A stretch of DNA of 41,530 bases from Planctomycetia bacterium (GTDB taxonomy: Bacteria; Planctomycetota; Phycisphaerae; Phycisphaerales; SM1A02). The notes under the pieces were generated by a model. The model was not told the DNA's origin, did no database searches, and saw only the letters and a list, made by a program, of their open reading frames with translations. The position numbers and the translations under genes are program-made. The stretch spans positions 1 to 41,530 of the forward strand of contig SXUJ01000142.1 in the NCBI GenBank assembly GCA_005790565.1, written 5' to 3'. Of this stretch, positions 34,320-41,530 are shown piece by piece (position 1 is the first letter of the stretch; every line of letters starts with the position of its first letter).

Positions 34320-34669
34320 GCGACGAACTCGCGCGATTCCTCAGCGAATCGTCCTCAGAAAGGTCCACCACGACGCCGCGGTAACGCGGCGTTGTGCGTT
34401 TGGTTGAAGCCTCTTCGGGGATGCTCGTGCAAGTCGTTTCGGCGCCTTGAAGTCCGTGAATTCGACTGTTTCTGAGTTGAATCGACGAACTTTCGGGACC
34501 CTCGCGGCATAAGCGTTCGCCAACTCTTCGCGCCAACAACTCGGAAACTCGTTTGGAGATTCGCCGTTCTGATCTAGACTCAAACAAATCTGCTCGACTG
34601 GGCACTCCTCGTGCGCAGCCGAGATTCTTGCTTTGCTGGTCTGCAACCCTTTCTGGAGATTGATCAAAG
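34320..34669 (+). other. Intergenic region before the lamin-tail repeat protein
   Basis: About 350 bases without a supported gene. It holds one strong hairpin (34369-34396). A weak promoter-like pair, TTGGAG at 34553 and TAGACT at 34575 with 16 bases between, may drive the next gene; this is only a candidate. A Shine-Dalgarno GGAGA lies at 34656-34660, 9 bases before the ATG. Confidence 0.45.
34369..34396 (+). terminator. Strong hairpin after the OmpA-type gene, possible terminator
   Basis: A 12-bp stem with one G-T pair closes a GTAA tetraloop, 49 bases after the stop. There is no proper T-run (CGTTTGG follows), so it may be a pause, a processing site or a terminator that does not need Us. 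Confidence 0.5.
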
Positions 34670-37642
34670 ATGCGACACGCTCTTCACGCTTGTCTTTATG
34701 TGGCGACAGGCCTCGCTTTCGCCAACTCCTCCTTCGCCCAAGTCACGCTCCATGAAGTTCGCGCGGATCAGCCGGGCTCTGATACTGAGGAATACATCGA
34801 ACTGAAGGGGTTGGCCGCCACCTCCCTCAAGGGGTACAGCCTCGTCATCGTGGGTGATGATGATGCGCAACTGCCTCCCGCCCAGAACGGGTCGATCGAA
34901 CAGGTGATTGCGCTTGGCGGCACCATCCCCGCGAGCGGCTACTTCGTCGTCGGAAAGGCAAGCCTCATGCTTGCGACTCCGAATCTCATTGCGCCTCTCG
35001 CGATCGAAAACACAGACAACGTCACGATTTTCCTTGTGCAAGGATTCACAGGCGCAGTCGGTGATGATCTCGATACAAACGATGACGGCACACTCGACGC
35101 ATTCCCGTGGACGAATCTCACCGACAGCATGTCGATGTGGAACGGACTCGCGGACGGTGTGGTCGATGACTTCATCTATTCGCTCAATCGCGTTGGTCCA
35201 GATGCTGGATTTGTCCCCTACGCTGCGTGGAAGTGCGAACTTAGCTCGCAATGGAATGTAGGAACGCAAGACGCCTACGCGCAAATAGATTCGCCTGGCG
35301 GAGCCAATGGTCTCTGCGAACCAGAGCCCGTCGTCATCAACGAAATCCGCATTGATCACCCAGGCACGGACACGGACGAATACTTCGAATTGAAGGGCGC
35401 TCCAGGCTCGTCGCTCGCCGGGCTGACTTACATCGTCATCGGCGACGGCTCGACTGCCGCGACCAAGAACGGCGTGATCGAGTGTGTTGTGCCGCTCGGC
35501 GCCTACACGATTCCTGGCGACGGATTCATTTCGGTGTCGAAGGTCGCGACCTTGGTGTTCGCCGGCAGCGTCGATGTTGGTCCGGTTGCTGCGATCAACT
35601 TCGAGAACAGCGATAATGTCACCCATCTCTTGGTGTCGGGCTTCACGGGCACCCTTCTACAAGACCTCGATACCAACGAGGATGGCGTACTTGACATCAC
35701 GCCATGGACGAGCGTCGTCGACTCCGTCGCACTCGTGAAGCCAAACACGGGCGTTCCAGCAGCTGGTGATGAGTGGTGGTACTCGACGACAACCGTTGGG
35801 CCTGACACGACCTTCGTCGCGAGCCACGCGTATCGATGCTCGCCCGCAGGAACATGGAAGATTGGTCCATTCGATGGGGCTGGCCTCGGTCGCGATTCTG
35901 CCGGCGATGCCAACGACATCTGCACAGCGTGTGGGCCAGGCACCGGCAGTTGCTTCGTCGCCGTTCTTACCCCCGGCTGCGCTGATTCGGATTGCTGCAA
36001 TGCAGTCTGCGTCGTCAACCCAGTCTGCTGCGACACGATGTGGGACGCATCCTGCGTCACCACTGCGCAAACAGCCTGCATCAACGGTGCCCCCGCACCA
36101 GTCTTGCAGATCGCTGAGTTGCGCGTCTCCGATCCAAGCGCGACCGATCTGAATGAGTATGTCGAGCTGAGTGGCGCACCCGGCGCGTCGCTCAATGGCG
36201 TCACGCTGGTGGTGATCGCATCGCAGAGCGCGGGCGTCAATCAAGGAAAGATCGAAGCAACAGTCAGCATGAACGGACTCTCGATTGCGAAGGATGGCCG
36301 CATCCTGATTACCGAGGCCTCGTTCTCTATCGACGCCGTCCCCGATGCGCTTCGCTTCCTCTCATTCAATGACTCTGGCACGAAGAACTACTACCTTGTC
36401 TACAACTTCACCGGAATCGTGGGCGACGACCTCGACACGAATGACGACTGCACCTTCGACACAACGCCTTGGCAGAGCGTCATCGATTCAGTCGCGCTGC
36501 TCGACAATGAAGTGAACTGCACGTACGCGGCCGTGAGCGTTGGTCCGGACGGGACGAATCTCGCGCCGCACTTCTTCCGCTGTGCAGATGGTTCACCGCG
36601 CATGGGTCACTACGATCCGTTTGATGTCACTGGGTACGACACGCCCGGCCTCGCGCCTGGTTCGGTCTGCCCAGCAATCGGTTCGTGCGGTGTGCCCAAC
36701 AAGACGGATTGCCGCGTTGCCGTGGCAACCCCCGGCTGCTCGGATGCGATCTGCTGCGACAGTGTTTGCGCGGGCGACCCGCTCTGCTGCGAGGTTGCGT
36801 GGGATCAGGCGTGCGCTGATCGCGCCAATTGCGCGTGCTATCCAGACGCGCTTCCCGCCGAAGTGCGGATCAACGAGATCCGAACTGATGACCTTGCCCT
36901 TGTCTCTGATCAACAGGAGTATTTCGAATTGGCCGGTGCACCTGGCACGAGCCTTTCGGGTTTCACCTATGTGGTCATCGGTGACGGCGTTGCGGTGCAA
37001 GGCTCGGGCGTGATCGAGTGCTATGTTGACCTTAACTGCACCGAGATTCCTGCAAGCGGCTACTTCGTCGCAGGTACCACGACATTCACCCTTTCCGCCG
37101 CGAACCTCGTCAGCCCCTACATCCTCTTTGAGAACAGTGACAATGTCACGCACATGTTGGTGTACGGATTCACCGGCACCATTGGCATGGACCTCGATGT
37201 TGATGATGACGGCGGACTCGACTTCACCCCCTGGAGCCATCTGGTCGACTCCGTTTCCCTCCTCGAATCGGCTGCGGTTCCTCCAGTGGGAACCGAATGG
37301 GCCTATAGCCTGAACCGTGTAGGCCCTGACACTTCCGGCACCACTCCCTCGGTCCCATTCCAATTGAGTTACTGCTCGACCACCTCCCTGTGGGCGATCG
37401 GTCTGCAAGACCCAGCCGCGGTTGGAACGCTTGACACACCGGGCGCTGTGAGTCTCGCTTGCGACAAGACGGCCAATCCATGCGTCACGGACTTCAACGC
37501 TGACGGCGTCACCGACGCTGCTGACTTGGCGTCGCTCCTGAACGGATGGGATTCTGCCGGCGCAACCGATCTCGACGGCAACGGCACCACCGATGCCGCT
37601 GACCTCGCGACGGTGCTCAACGCGTGGGGCGCCTGTCCGTAA
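34670..37642 (+). CDS. Exported four-repeat lamin-tail-like protein with Cys modules and dockerin-like end
   Basis: This 990-residue protein has a signal peptide (residues 1-24, ending SSFAQ). The body is four related units of about 200 residues, starting near 25, 221, 478 and 731. Each opens with an EIRxDxPGxDxxEYxELxG motif like the lamin-tail (LTD) fold and continues with a DNVTxxLVxGFTG strand pair. Each also carries an EF-hand-like acidic loop, as in DDLDTNDDGTLD (132-143). Cys-rich modules sit after unit 2 (437-470) and unit 3 (690-723). The C-terminus (938-990) is a doubled dockerin-like motif: DFNADGVTDAADL and DLDGNGTTDAADL, ending WGACP. It is probably a surface or cargo protein that binds calcium; no catalytic domain is seen. 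Confidence 0.85.
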   Translation: MRHALHACLYVATGLAFANSSFAQVTLHEVRADQPGSDTEEYIELKGLAATSLKGYSLVIVGDDDAQLPPAQNGSIEQVIALGGTIPASGYFVVGKASLMLATPNLIAPLAIENTDNVTIFLVQGFTGAVGDDLDTNDDGTLDAFPWTNLTDSMSMWNGLADGVVDDFIYSLNRVGPDAGFVPYAAWKCELSSQWNVGTQDAYAQIDSPGGANGLCEPEPVVINEIRIDHPGTDTDEYFELKGAPGSSLAGLTYIVIGDGSTAATKNGVIECVVPLGAYTIPGDGFISVSKVATLVFAGSVDVGPVAAINFENSDNVTHLLVSGFTGTLLQDLDTNEDGVLDITPWTSVVDSVALVKPNTGVPAAGDEWWYSTTTVGPDTTFVASHAYRCSPAGTWKIGPFDGAGLGRDSAGDANDICTACGPGTGSCFVAVLTPGCADSDCCNAVCVVNPVCCDTMWDASCVTTAQTACINGAPAPVLQIAELRVSDPSATDLNEYVELSGAPGASLNGVTLVVIASQSAGVNQGKIEATVSMNGLSIAKDGRILITEASFSIDAVPDALRFLSFNDSGTKNYYLVYNFTGIVGDDLDTNDDCTFDTTPWQSVIDSVALLDNEVNCTYAAVSVGPDGTNLAPHFFRCADGSPRMGHYDPFDVTGYDTPGLAPGSVCPAIGSCGVPNKTDCRVAVATPGCSDAICCDSVCAGDPLCCEVAWDQACADRANCACYPDALPAEVRINEIRTDDLALVSDQQEYFELAGAPGTSLSGFTYVVIGDGVAVQGSGVIECYVDLNCTEIPASGYFVAGTTTFTLSAANLVSPYILFENSDNVTHMLVYGFTGTIGMDLDVDDDGGLDFTPWSHLVDSVSLLESAAVPPVGTEWAYSLNRVGPDTSGTTPSVPFQLSYCSTTSLWAIGLQDPAAVGTLDTPGAVSLACDKTANPCVTDFNADGVTDAADLASLLNGWDSAGATDLDGNGTTDAADLATVLNAWGACP
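35978..36079 (+). repeat. Cys-rich module in the lamin-tail protein (first)
   Basis: Encodes residues 437-470: CADSDCCNAVCVVNPVCC, then WDASC and Cys470. It has the same Cys spacing as the subtilase modules (C-x4-CC-x3-C-x5-CC-x3-WD-x2-C-x7-C). Confidence 0.85.
36737..36838 (+). repeat. Cys-rich module in the lamin-tail protein (second)
   Basis: Encodes residues 690-723: CSDAICCDSVCAGDPLCC, then WDQAC and CAC at the end. The spacing matches the other three modules in the window. Confidence 0.85.
37481..37639 (+). other. Dockerin-like C-terminal domain
   Basis: Encodes residues 938-990. Two calcium-loop motifs of about 13 residues (DFNADGVTDAADL and DLDGNGTTDAADL) are each followed by a short helix (ASLLNGWD and ATVLNAWG). 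This doubled layout is that of type I dockerins. Similar ends are common in secreted proteins of Phycisphaerae. Confidence 0.85.
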
Positions 37643-37674
37643 GTCGAATCTCCATCCACTCCGCTGACTCATCG

Positions 37675-37712
37675 CAACACCCTCGGACTCTTCCGAGGGT
37701 GTTGTGCTTATT
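37675..37712 (+). terminator. Terminator-like hairpin after the lamin-tail protein
   Basis: A perfect 13-bp stem (37675-37687 with 37692-37704) and a 4-base loop are followed by a weak T-rich stretch (CTTATTT). It lies 32 bases after the stop and 29 bases before the likely mlaE start. Confidence 0.82.
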
Positions 37713-37733
37713 TGCTACGCTTGCGCGCGATCC

Positions 37734-38570
37734 ATGGCGCTCGCACTCGCTCGACTCTCTTCGCTCGGTCTCAGCGTCCGCTTGTTCTTTGACCGCATCG
37801 GCCGGTTCTCGCGATTTGCTGGACGCACTTTCGCGCTCATCGCGACGCATCCTTCCGCGTGGATGCATTGGCGCAACATCGGACCCCTGCTGTATTCCGT
37901 CGGCGCCTCGAGCGTCATCGTGGTCAGCGTCACCGGCGCTTTCATTGGCATGATCCTCGCGCTCGAAGGGTACGACCAGTTCGCCGCGCTCGGACAAGAA
38001 GCACAGATGGGCGGGGTCATCGCCGCGGCGGTGGTGAAACAAATTGGCCCGGTGCTCGCTGCGGTGATGCTCGCCGGTCGCGTCGGCGGCGCACTCGCTG
38101 CCGAACTCGGCACGATGAATGTCACCGAACAACTCGATGCCATGCGTGCCATGAGCGCTGATCCGATCAAGACGCTCGTCGTACCGCGAGTGGTCGCGTG
38201 CGTGGTGATGACGCCCATCCTCACGATCTACTCCGATCTCTTGGGAATTCTTGGAAGTTTCGGCATCATTTGCGGTCTCTACGGCGTCACGCGCGCGGAC
38301 TACTGGTACTCCACCACGCAGTTCCTGAGCGGTTGGGATCCACTCAATGGGGTACTCAAGAGCCTCGCATTCGGCCTGGCGATCGGACTCATCAGTTGCT
38401 ACCGAGGATTCCGCTGCGAAGGCGGCGCCGCTGGAGTCGGGCGCGCATCCACCCAGAGCTTTGTCGCAAGCTTTTTGACGATCATCGTCATCAATCTGCT
38501 CCTTGCACAGTTCCTGCAGTCGCTACAACGGTGGATCGATCCTGAAACCGTTCGCACCCTCGCGAGTTAG
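37734..38570 (+). CDS. mlaE: MlaE-family lipid ABC transporter permease
   Basis: A 278-residue inner-membrane permease of the MlaE/YrbE family, which moves phospholipid between inner and outer membrane. Diagnostic segments are VSVTGAFIGMILALEGYDQF, GPVLAAVMLAGRVGGALAAE and LGTMNVTEQLDAMRAMSADP. About five membrane segments are visible, as usual. The partner ATPase (MlaF) and MCE protein (MlaD) are not next to it, which is unusual. I chose the ATG at 37734; the frame is open from a GTG at 37704 inside the upstream hairpin. The transglutaminase-like gene follows after 34 bases, possibly co-transcribed. Confidence 0.92.
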   Translation: MALALARLSSLGLSVRLFFDRIGRFSRFAGRTFALIATHPSAWMHWRNIGPLLYSVGASSVIVVSVTGAFIGMILALEGYDQFAALGQEAQMGGVIAAAVVKQIGPVLAAVMLAGRVGGALAAELGTMNVTEQLDAMRAMSADPIKTLVVPRVVACVVMTPILTIYSDLLGILGSFGIICGLYGVTRADYWYSTTQFLSGWDPLNGVLKSLAFGLAIGLISCYRGFRCEGGAAGVGRASTQSFVASFLTIIVINLLLAQFLQSLQRWIDPETVRTLAS

Positions 38571-38604
38571 AACCCAGTCACGCTTGGCTCTCGGAGGAAT
38601 CCGC

Positions 38605-39876
38605 ATGCTTGAACCCCGCATTCGCACTCACACGCTCGCATCGCTCGCGGTACTGCTCGCGGTATCGACTTCGCTCGCGCAGAGCAGCGACCCGCTGCAA
38701 ACGAGTCCAGGAACTCCGCCGGTCTCGACGACTGACGAGAACGCGCCCGTCGTGCTCCTGAGGAAGTCGCCGAGGGTTTCCGAGGTTGAGTTTGAAGTGC
38801 TGGTGGGATCACTGGGAATGGTGAACCAGAACGGTTCCGTGTTCTGGCGACTCGGTCCGACCACCTTTTCCATGCCGCTCATTCAAAAGGGAACGAGCGC
38901 GGATCTCGACGCAAGCTTCGGAGGCGCACGAGTGTGGATTGAAGGCAAGGAGCTTCCGTCCGAGAAACTTTCCATCGTCATGCAACCTGCGATTTCGGGT
39001 GCCACGCGCATCGAAGTCGGCATGCCAAGCGTGAATTGCTCGAACATCCGCGTGAATGTCCGCGCGCGCATGCAGCTGTGGAAGATCGAAATCGATGAGG
39101 CGGCCGCTCGCAAGATCGCGTGGCCACGAGAGTGGCCGGAGTCGACACGCCCCTTTCTCGCCGAAGATGAGTTCATTCATCCATCCGACCCGCTCATTAC
39201 GGCATTCGTTGCGAAAACAACGAAGGGAAATCTCCGCGCAGTCACGCCCTACGACGCGGCCAAAGAACTCGTCCTCGCAACGCTCAAGTCACTCAAGGGT
39301 TACTCCGCGCAATACAGTTTGCGTGGGTGGAACGGTTCGATCCGTGGGCTGAACTTCGGTGGAACATTCTCCAATGCTGCCATGCTCGGAAGTGGAACCG
39401 CGATCGATGCTGCACTCTCTTGCGTTGCAGTCCTGCGCAACGCAGGCATTCCGGCGCGCGTCGTCTACGGTGGCACGCGAGAAAATGGCGCGATCCGAGG
39501 CGGCGAGCGCTCGAGTAGCACGACCTACATCTCGTGGTGCGAGTTCTATCTCCCAACGGCTGGATGGATCCCATTCGACCCAGCGTTCCTCAAGAGCCGA
39601 GTGAACGGCACGATGGATCTCTCCAAGCCGTGGAAGGGATTTGGCAATCTTGACTGGCTCGACGAGTGGGTCCCCTACTCCTATGCCCCGATTCCTCGGG
39701 GAAGCAACTGCGCCGATTGGCCCGCGCTGTGGGGTTGGAGCGGACCGAGTGTTGGATGGACGCCTCAAAACATGGTCAACAACAATCCGCAGAGCGCCAT
39801 TACTCATGTCACACTTCGGTTCGCGAGTCGCGGTCACGGCAAAGTCAATCAAGAGCCCGCTCCGCGATTGCCCTGA
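38605..39876 (+). CDS. Exported transglutaminase-fold protein lacking the catalytic Cys and His
   Basis: A 423-residue exported protein. The signal peptide (LASLAVLLAVSTSLA) is cut near residue 25. The N-terminal half is beta-rich and unknown. The second half has a transglutaminase-like core: AIDAALSCVAVLRNAGIPARVVYGG and ISWCEFYLPTAGWIPFDP. Aligning this to the family consensus puts Ala266 where the catalytic Cys should be and Ile309 where His should be, while Asp325 is kept. It is therefore probably non-catalytic, perhaps a binding or scaffold protein. A good Shine-Dalgarno GGAGGA ends 6-7 bases before the ATG. It converges on the next gene with 23 bases between stops. Confidence 0.82.
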   Translation: MLEPRIRTHTLASLAVLLAVSTSLAQSSDPLQTSPGTPPVSTTDENAPVVLLRKSPRVSEVEFEVLVGSLGMVNQNGSVFWRLGPTTFSMPLIQKGTSADLDASFGGARVWIEGKELPSEKLSIVMQPAISGATRIEVGMPSVNCSNIRVNVRARMQLWKIEIDEAAARKIAWPREWPESTRPFLAEDEFIHPSDPLITAFVAKTTKGNLRAVTPYDAAKELVLATLKSLKGYSAQYSLRGWNGSIRGLNFGGTFSNAAMLGSGTAIDAALSCVAVLRNAGIPARVVYGGTRENGAIRGGERSSSTTYISWCEFYLPTAGWIPFDPAFLKSRVNGTMDLSKPWKGFGNLDWLDEWVPYSYAPIPRGSNCADWPALWGWSGPSVGWTPQNMVNNNPQSAITHVTLRFASRGHGKVNQEPAPRLP

Positions 39877-39899
39877 CGAGTGCACCGACTCGATTGCGC

Positions 39900-40721
39900 T
39901 CAGCGTCGCCGTCGAATCGGGCGCTTCCCGCCAATGATGACCCGTTGATTGTCGCGTGCGCCAATGACTGTCTGAGAGCTCGTCGCGTGCCCGCCGATGA
40001 TCGTGCCAGCGATCGTGCCCTCGGCGAGAATCCCCGAGAGGGTCAGCGATGCCGAGAGCGTCGCAGCGTCATGCGCACCGACGAGATAGCGCTGGCGAAT
40101 GGCGATGGATTCACCAAACGCCGGAAGCGCGGCCTGTTCCTGCTGCTTTCGTCGGGAACTCGGTTCCAACTCGGCGACTGCGATGATCGCACGAAGCTCC
40201 GCTGCACGGCGCGGCACGGTGCGAAGGTCTGCTGGTCCAGGGAGCGCACTCGCGAATGCCACGCCATCCGCGGCAAGGCTCACCGCCTTTACGCCAGCTT
40301 CTACACCCAACATGCCTCCATCATCATCCGCGTCGAGGACGAGCTGGATTCGCCCATCAAAGGCAGAGCCAGGCGCAACGGCCCCCGGCAACGGAAACTC
40401 AAGCGTCGCATCGAACAGAATCTGCTGCGCGCTTTGATTGCGCACTGTGCACGATCCCGCGACATCGATTCGGCGAGTGCCGTTGCGATTCGCCGCCATC
40501 GGAGGAATGGCGAATTCCCACTCGAGTCGCGCGCCCAAGGACGGCGCCGTCGTGCCGCGCCACTTCCAACCTCCGTCGGCGGTGGACTCTCCTTGGCAGA
40601 CCGATTCCACCACGAGTCCATTCGGCGTCCGCACGACGATCTTCATCGGTGGAACGGCCATCGGTGGCACGGTCGCCGCGGGCGTGACTCCAAGCATGGC
40701 ATTGAGGATGAGTGCGAGCAT
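39900..40721 (-). CDS. Unknown exported protein
   Basis: I recognise no family in this 273-residue protein. A short hydrophobic start (MLALILNAMLGVTPAAT) looks like a signal peptide. The body looks beta-rich: MKIVVRTPNGLVVESVCQGE, WEFAIPPMAANRNGTRRIDV, DATLEFPLPGAVAPGSAFDG and IQLVLDADDDGGMLGVEAG. A Lys/Arg-rich stretch (SRRKQQEQ) comes late and the C-terminus is very basic (GGKRPIRRRR). A Shine-Dalgarno GAAGGA (minus strand, about 40733-40738) sits 11 bases before the ATG. It lies 120 bases after the dehydrogenase gene on the same strand. Confidence 0.68.
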   Translation of the reverse strand: MLALILNAMLGVTPAATVPPMAVPPMKIVVRTPNGLVVESVCQGESTADGGWKWRGTTAPSLGARLEWEFAIPPMAANRNGTRRIDVAGSCTVRNQSAQQILFDATLEFPLPGAVAPGSAFDGRIQLVLDADDDGGMLGVEAGVKAVSLAADGVAFASALPGPADLRTVPRRAAELRAIIAVAELEPSSRRKQQEQAALPAFGESIAIRQRYLVGAHDAATLSASLTLSGILAEGTIAGTIIGGHATSSQTVIGARDNQRVIIGGKRPIRRRR

Positions 40722-40841
40722 GAGAAGTCGCCGTCCTTCAATGTCCCATGCAATCCCGCCTCGCGAGCGTCGAGATGACGCGCGAACGAAATGCCGACGA
40801 CTGCGCAGGAGGGTCGTAGGGGTTATGCCAGCGCGACGAAA

Positions 40842-41530
40842 TCAGAGGCGGGCGATCAACGCATCGGCAAAGGAAACTGTCCCGAGCTTGCCTCCGATGT
40901 CGGCGGTGCTTTCGCCAGCCGCGAGTGCGCCGTCGTAGGCATTGCGAATGCGCGCTGCAGCCGAGGCAAAGCGCGCGTCGCCTCGGGACTGCGTCATCCA
41001 GTTGAGCATCATCACTCCAGACATGCTGAGCGCGAGCGGAGTGGCAATGCCCTTCCCCGCGATGTCAGGCGCGGAACCGTGCACCGCCTCAAAGACCGCG
41101 CCCTTCTCACCGATGTTCGATCCGGGGGTGACGCCGAGTCCACCCACCAGGCCCGCGCAGAGATCGCTCATGATGTCGCCGTAGAGATTCTCCGCGAGGA
41201 TTACATCGAAGCGGCTCGGGTCTTGCACCATGCGCATGCACGCGGCGTCGATGATGAGCTCTTCGTAGCCAACCTCTGGAAACTCCGCATCGTGCACTTC
41301 GCGCGCGCATCGAATGAACATGCCGTCGGTGAGTTTCATGATGTTCGCCTTGTGGAACACGCTCACCTTCTTTCGGCCGCGTTCGCGTGCGTAGCGAAAG
41401 GCAAACCTCGCAATTCGCTTCGACGCGGCCTCGGTCGTGAGCTTGATGCTCGTCGCAACCTCCGGCGTAAGCTGATTCTCGATGCCCACATAAAGGCCCT
41501 CGGTGTTCTCGCGCACAATCACAAGATCCA
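40842..41530 (-). CDS. NAD-type isocitrate/isopropylmalate dehydrogenase family (5' end outside window)
   Basis: The frame is open to the window edge, so this is the C-terminal 229 residues of a longer enzyme. DLVIVRENTEGLYVGIE contains the substrate-loop region; FHKANIMKLTDGMF carries the catalytic Lys; IIDAACMRMVQDPSRFDVIL and ENLYGDIMSDLCAGLVGGLG hold the metal-binding Asp residues; AVFEAVHGSAPDIAGKGIA is the cofactor end. It oxidatively decarboxylates a beta-hydroxy acid. The NTEGLY loop and KLTDGMF resemble NAD-dependent isocitrate dehydrogenase more than LeuB, but the part needed for a firm choice is outside the window. Confidence 0.92.
   Translation of the reverse strand, partial: DLVIVRENTEGLYVGIENQLTPEVATSIKLTTEAASKRIARFAFRYARERGRKKVSVFHKANIMKLTDGMFIRCAREVHDAEFPEVGYEELIIDAACMRMVQDPSRFDVILAENLYGDIMSDLCAGLVGGLGVTPGSNIGEKGAVFEAVHGSAPDIAGKGIATPLALSMSGVMMLNWMTQSRGDARFASAAARIRNAYDGALAAGESTADIGGKLGTVSFADALIARL

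Larger units (their letters stand above)
34742..37440 (+). repeat. Four protein-level LTD-like repeats with EF-hand-like loops
   Basis: Units begin at about 34742, 35330, 36101 and 36860. The acidic loops are DDLDTNDDGTLD (132-143), QDLDTNEDGVLD (331-342), DDLDTNDDCTFD (586-597; Gly replaced by Cys) and MDLDVDDDGGLD (840-851), each followed two residues later by PW. The units are diverged, so the repetition is old. Confidence 0.8.

Noticed and set aside
34553-34580. Promoter-like pair TTGGAG and TAGACT with 16 bases between
   Set aside because: Both boxes match the consensus only in part and such pairs arise often by chance, so it is mentioned under the intergenic region and not listed as a promoter.
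1-41530. Mobile elements, CRISPR arrays, tRNA or rRNA genes
   Set aside because: No transposase, integrase, regular short repeats, cloverleaf or rRNA-like sequence was found on either strand by eye; the gene content looks like ordinary chromosome.

Overview
The window looks like about 41.5 kb of chromosome from a Gram-negative planctomycete, most likely class Phycisphaerae. This is inferred from content, not from a 16S gene. The supporting signs are high GC, a secreted protein ending in a doubled dockerin-like EF-hand motif and WGACP, secreted proteins with a repeated Cys-rich module, lipid A synthesis (lpxB), a MlaE-type permease and meso-DAP-type peptidoglycan synthesis (murE with a DNPR motif). 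Genes are dense, and many neighbours share start/stop bases (ATGA, GTGA, TGATG).

Layout. 1-1765: 3' part of rpoC and its terminator. 1977-2396: a group II truncated haemoglobin, convergent with a three-gene minus-strand set (2421-4452) of one unknown protein and two YkgJ-like Cys-cluster proteins. 4523-9600: a complete branched-chain amino-acid-type ABC importer, livKHMGF, in which LivG carries an unusual hydrophobic insert inside its ATPase domain. 9728-10945: lpxB, divergent from aspS (11086) and a cation:dicarboxylate/amino-acid symporter. 14199-16696: thioredoxin reductase, coupled to an unknown exported protein. 16842-18152: purD. 18407-21517: a very large exported subtilase with Cys-rich modules and a Glu at the usual catalytic Asp. 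21664-22670: a GbsR/MarR-like regulator and a small unknown protein.

22664-33193 is a long minus-strand cell-envelope cluster, transcribed in the order Minf_1886-family gene, AI-2E permease, murE, murF, mraY, mrdA (PBP2), rodA, rsmG. It makes lipid II precursor up to lipid I and supplies an elongation-type glycosyltransferase/transpeptidase pair. The part from murE to mraY resembles a dcw cluster, but mrdA-rodA stand where murD-ftsW would be expected.

33465-39876 runs on the plus strand: an OmpA-type lipoprotein, a 990-residue exported protein of four lamin-tail-like repeats with Cys modules and a dockerin-like end, an orphan MlaE permease, and an exported transglutaminase-fold protein that has lost its Cys and His. 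The window closes with an unknown exported protein and the 3' part of an NAD-type isocitrate/isopropylmalate dehydrogenase.

No tRNA, rRNA, CRISPR, insertion sequence, integrase or prophage signal was seen. The most unusual material is at protein level: the LivG insert, the shared Cys-rich module, the subtilase active site, the degenerate transglutaminase, and the lamin-tail/EF-hand-loop repeat protein.
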